The translations under genes were made by a program, and so were the position numbers. The notes beneath the pieces were generated by a model that saw only the letters and a program-made list of their open reading frames with translations, did not search any database and was not told where the DNA came from. Shown here one piece after another: positions 6,450 to 6,668 of a stretch of 6,668 bases of DNA. Source of the stretch: Chryseobacterium gleum (lineage in GTDB: Bacteria; Bacteroidota; Bacteroidia; Flavobacteriales_D; Crocinitomicaceae); the NCBI GenBank assembly GCA_945877005.1, contig CAMCQL010000111.1, positions 1-6,668 of the forward strand, read 5' to 3'. Each line of letters starts with the position of its first letter. Position 1 is the stretch's first letter.

Positions 6450-6668
6450 AGCTCGTAAAGTTAATAAAAACGTTGTAGACGGCAAAAAAGTCAGCCAACC
6501 GATTGTTAAGATTTCAATTATCTGTATTGCAATCGCTATGCTTGTGAATATTATTACGTTAGCTGTTGTAAAAGGTTTCCAAGATGAAGTACGAAACAAG
6601 GTAATTGGTTTTGGTTCTCATGCAATTATTACTAAATCAGGTGAGAATTCCATTTTTGAAAGTGAGCC
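6430..6668 (+). CDS. ABC transporter permease, LolC/LolE/FtsX-like (5' part only)
   Basis: From GTG 6430 the frame stays open for 79 codons to the window edge. The product begins MNTEFFIARKVNKN, continues with GKKVSQPIVKIS, then a transmembrane helix (about 26-48) and AVVKGFQDEVRNKVIGFGSH (45-64). That is the typical N-terminus of Bacteroidota permeases related to LolC/LolE: a cytoplasmic amphipathic start, first helix, and entry to the periplasmic MacB-like domain. Such permeases work with a LolD-type ATPase to release lipoproteins from the inner membrane, though related members export other substrates. An in-frame stop at 6418-6420 and the lack of an in-frame ATG before residue 37 make GTG the only reasonable start. 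It is divergent from, and may overlap, the NamZ-like gene. About 80% or more of the protein should lie beyond the window. Confidence 0.88.
   Translation, partial: MNTEFFIARKVNKNVVDGKKVSQPIVKISIICIAIAMLVNIITLAVVKGFQDEVRNKVIGFGSHAIITKSGENSIFESE

Noticed and set aside
6450..6599. N-terminal 50-codon extension of the NamZ-like gene
   Set aside because: It lies antisense to the well-recognised permease N-terminus, and the family does not need it; a second hydrophobic segment there mirrors the permease helix.

Overview
The window is strongly AT-rich and reads as a chromosomal segment of a Bacteroidota bacterium, most likely of the Flavobacteriales. The signs are A-rich translation starts without a clear Shine-Dalgarno motif, lipoproteins with a 'SCSK' type mature end, a DUF5777-type beta-barrel, Bacteroidota-style fibronectin-III-like repeats, and the best promoter candidate being of the TTG / TAnnTTTG class. 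No tRNA, rRNA, CRISPR array, insertion sequence or phage gene was seen. Family names rest on motifs read by eye, without a database search.

Region 1 (1-2325, minus strand) is a compact three-gene unit. Its order is a small monoheme cytochrome c lipoprotein (116 aa), a DUF5777-like outer-membrane barrel (302 aa), and a longer lipoprotein that runs off the left edge, with two fibronectin-III-like repeats followed by a second CxxCH heme module. Gaps are 8 and 19 bp, and the leader upstream holds a candidate promoter and several inverted repeats. This looks like an envelope redox module and is the most interesting part of the window; its substrate is unknown.

Region 2 (2385-3879, minus strand) holds ribF, the bifunctional riboflavin kinase / FAD synthetase, overlapping by 44 bp a downstream gene for a secreted leucine-rich-repeat protein.

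Region 3 (3956-6449) has two convergent genes whose stop codons are separated by one base: a membrane-anchored SGNH hydrolase resembling Ape1-type peptidoglycan O-acetylesterases (plus strand) and a DUF1343/NamZ exo-beta-N-acetylmuramidase (minus strand). Both may act on peptidoglycan or its fragments.

Region 4 (6430-6668, plus strand) is the 5' end of a LolC/LolE/FtsX-type ABC transporter permease with a GTG start, divergent from the muramidase gene.
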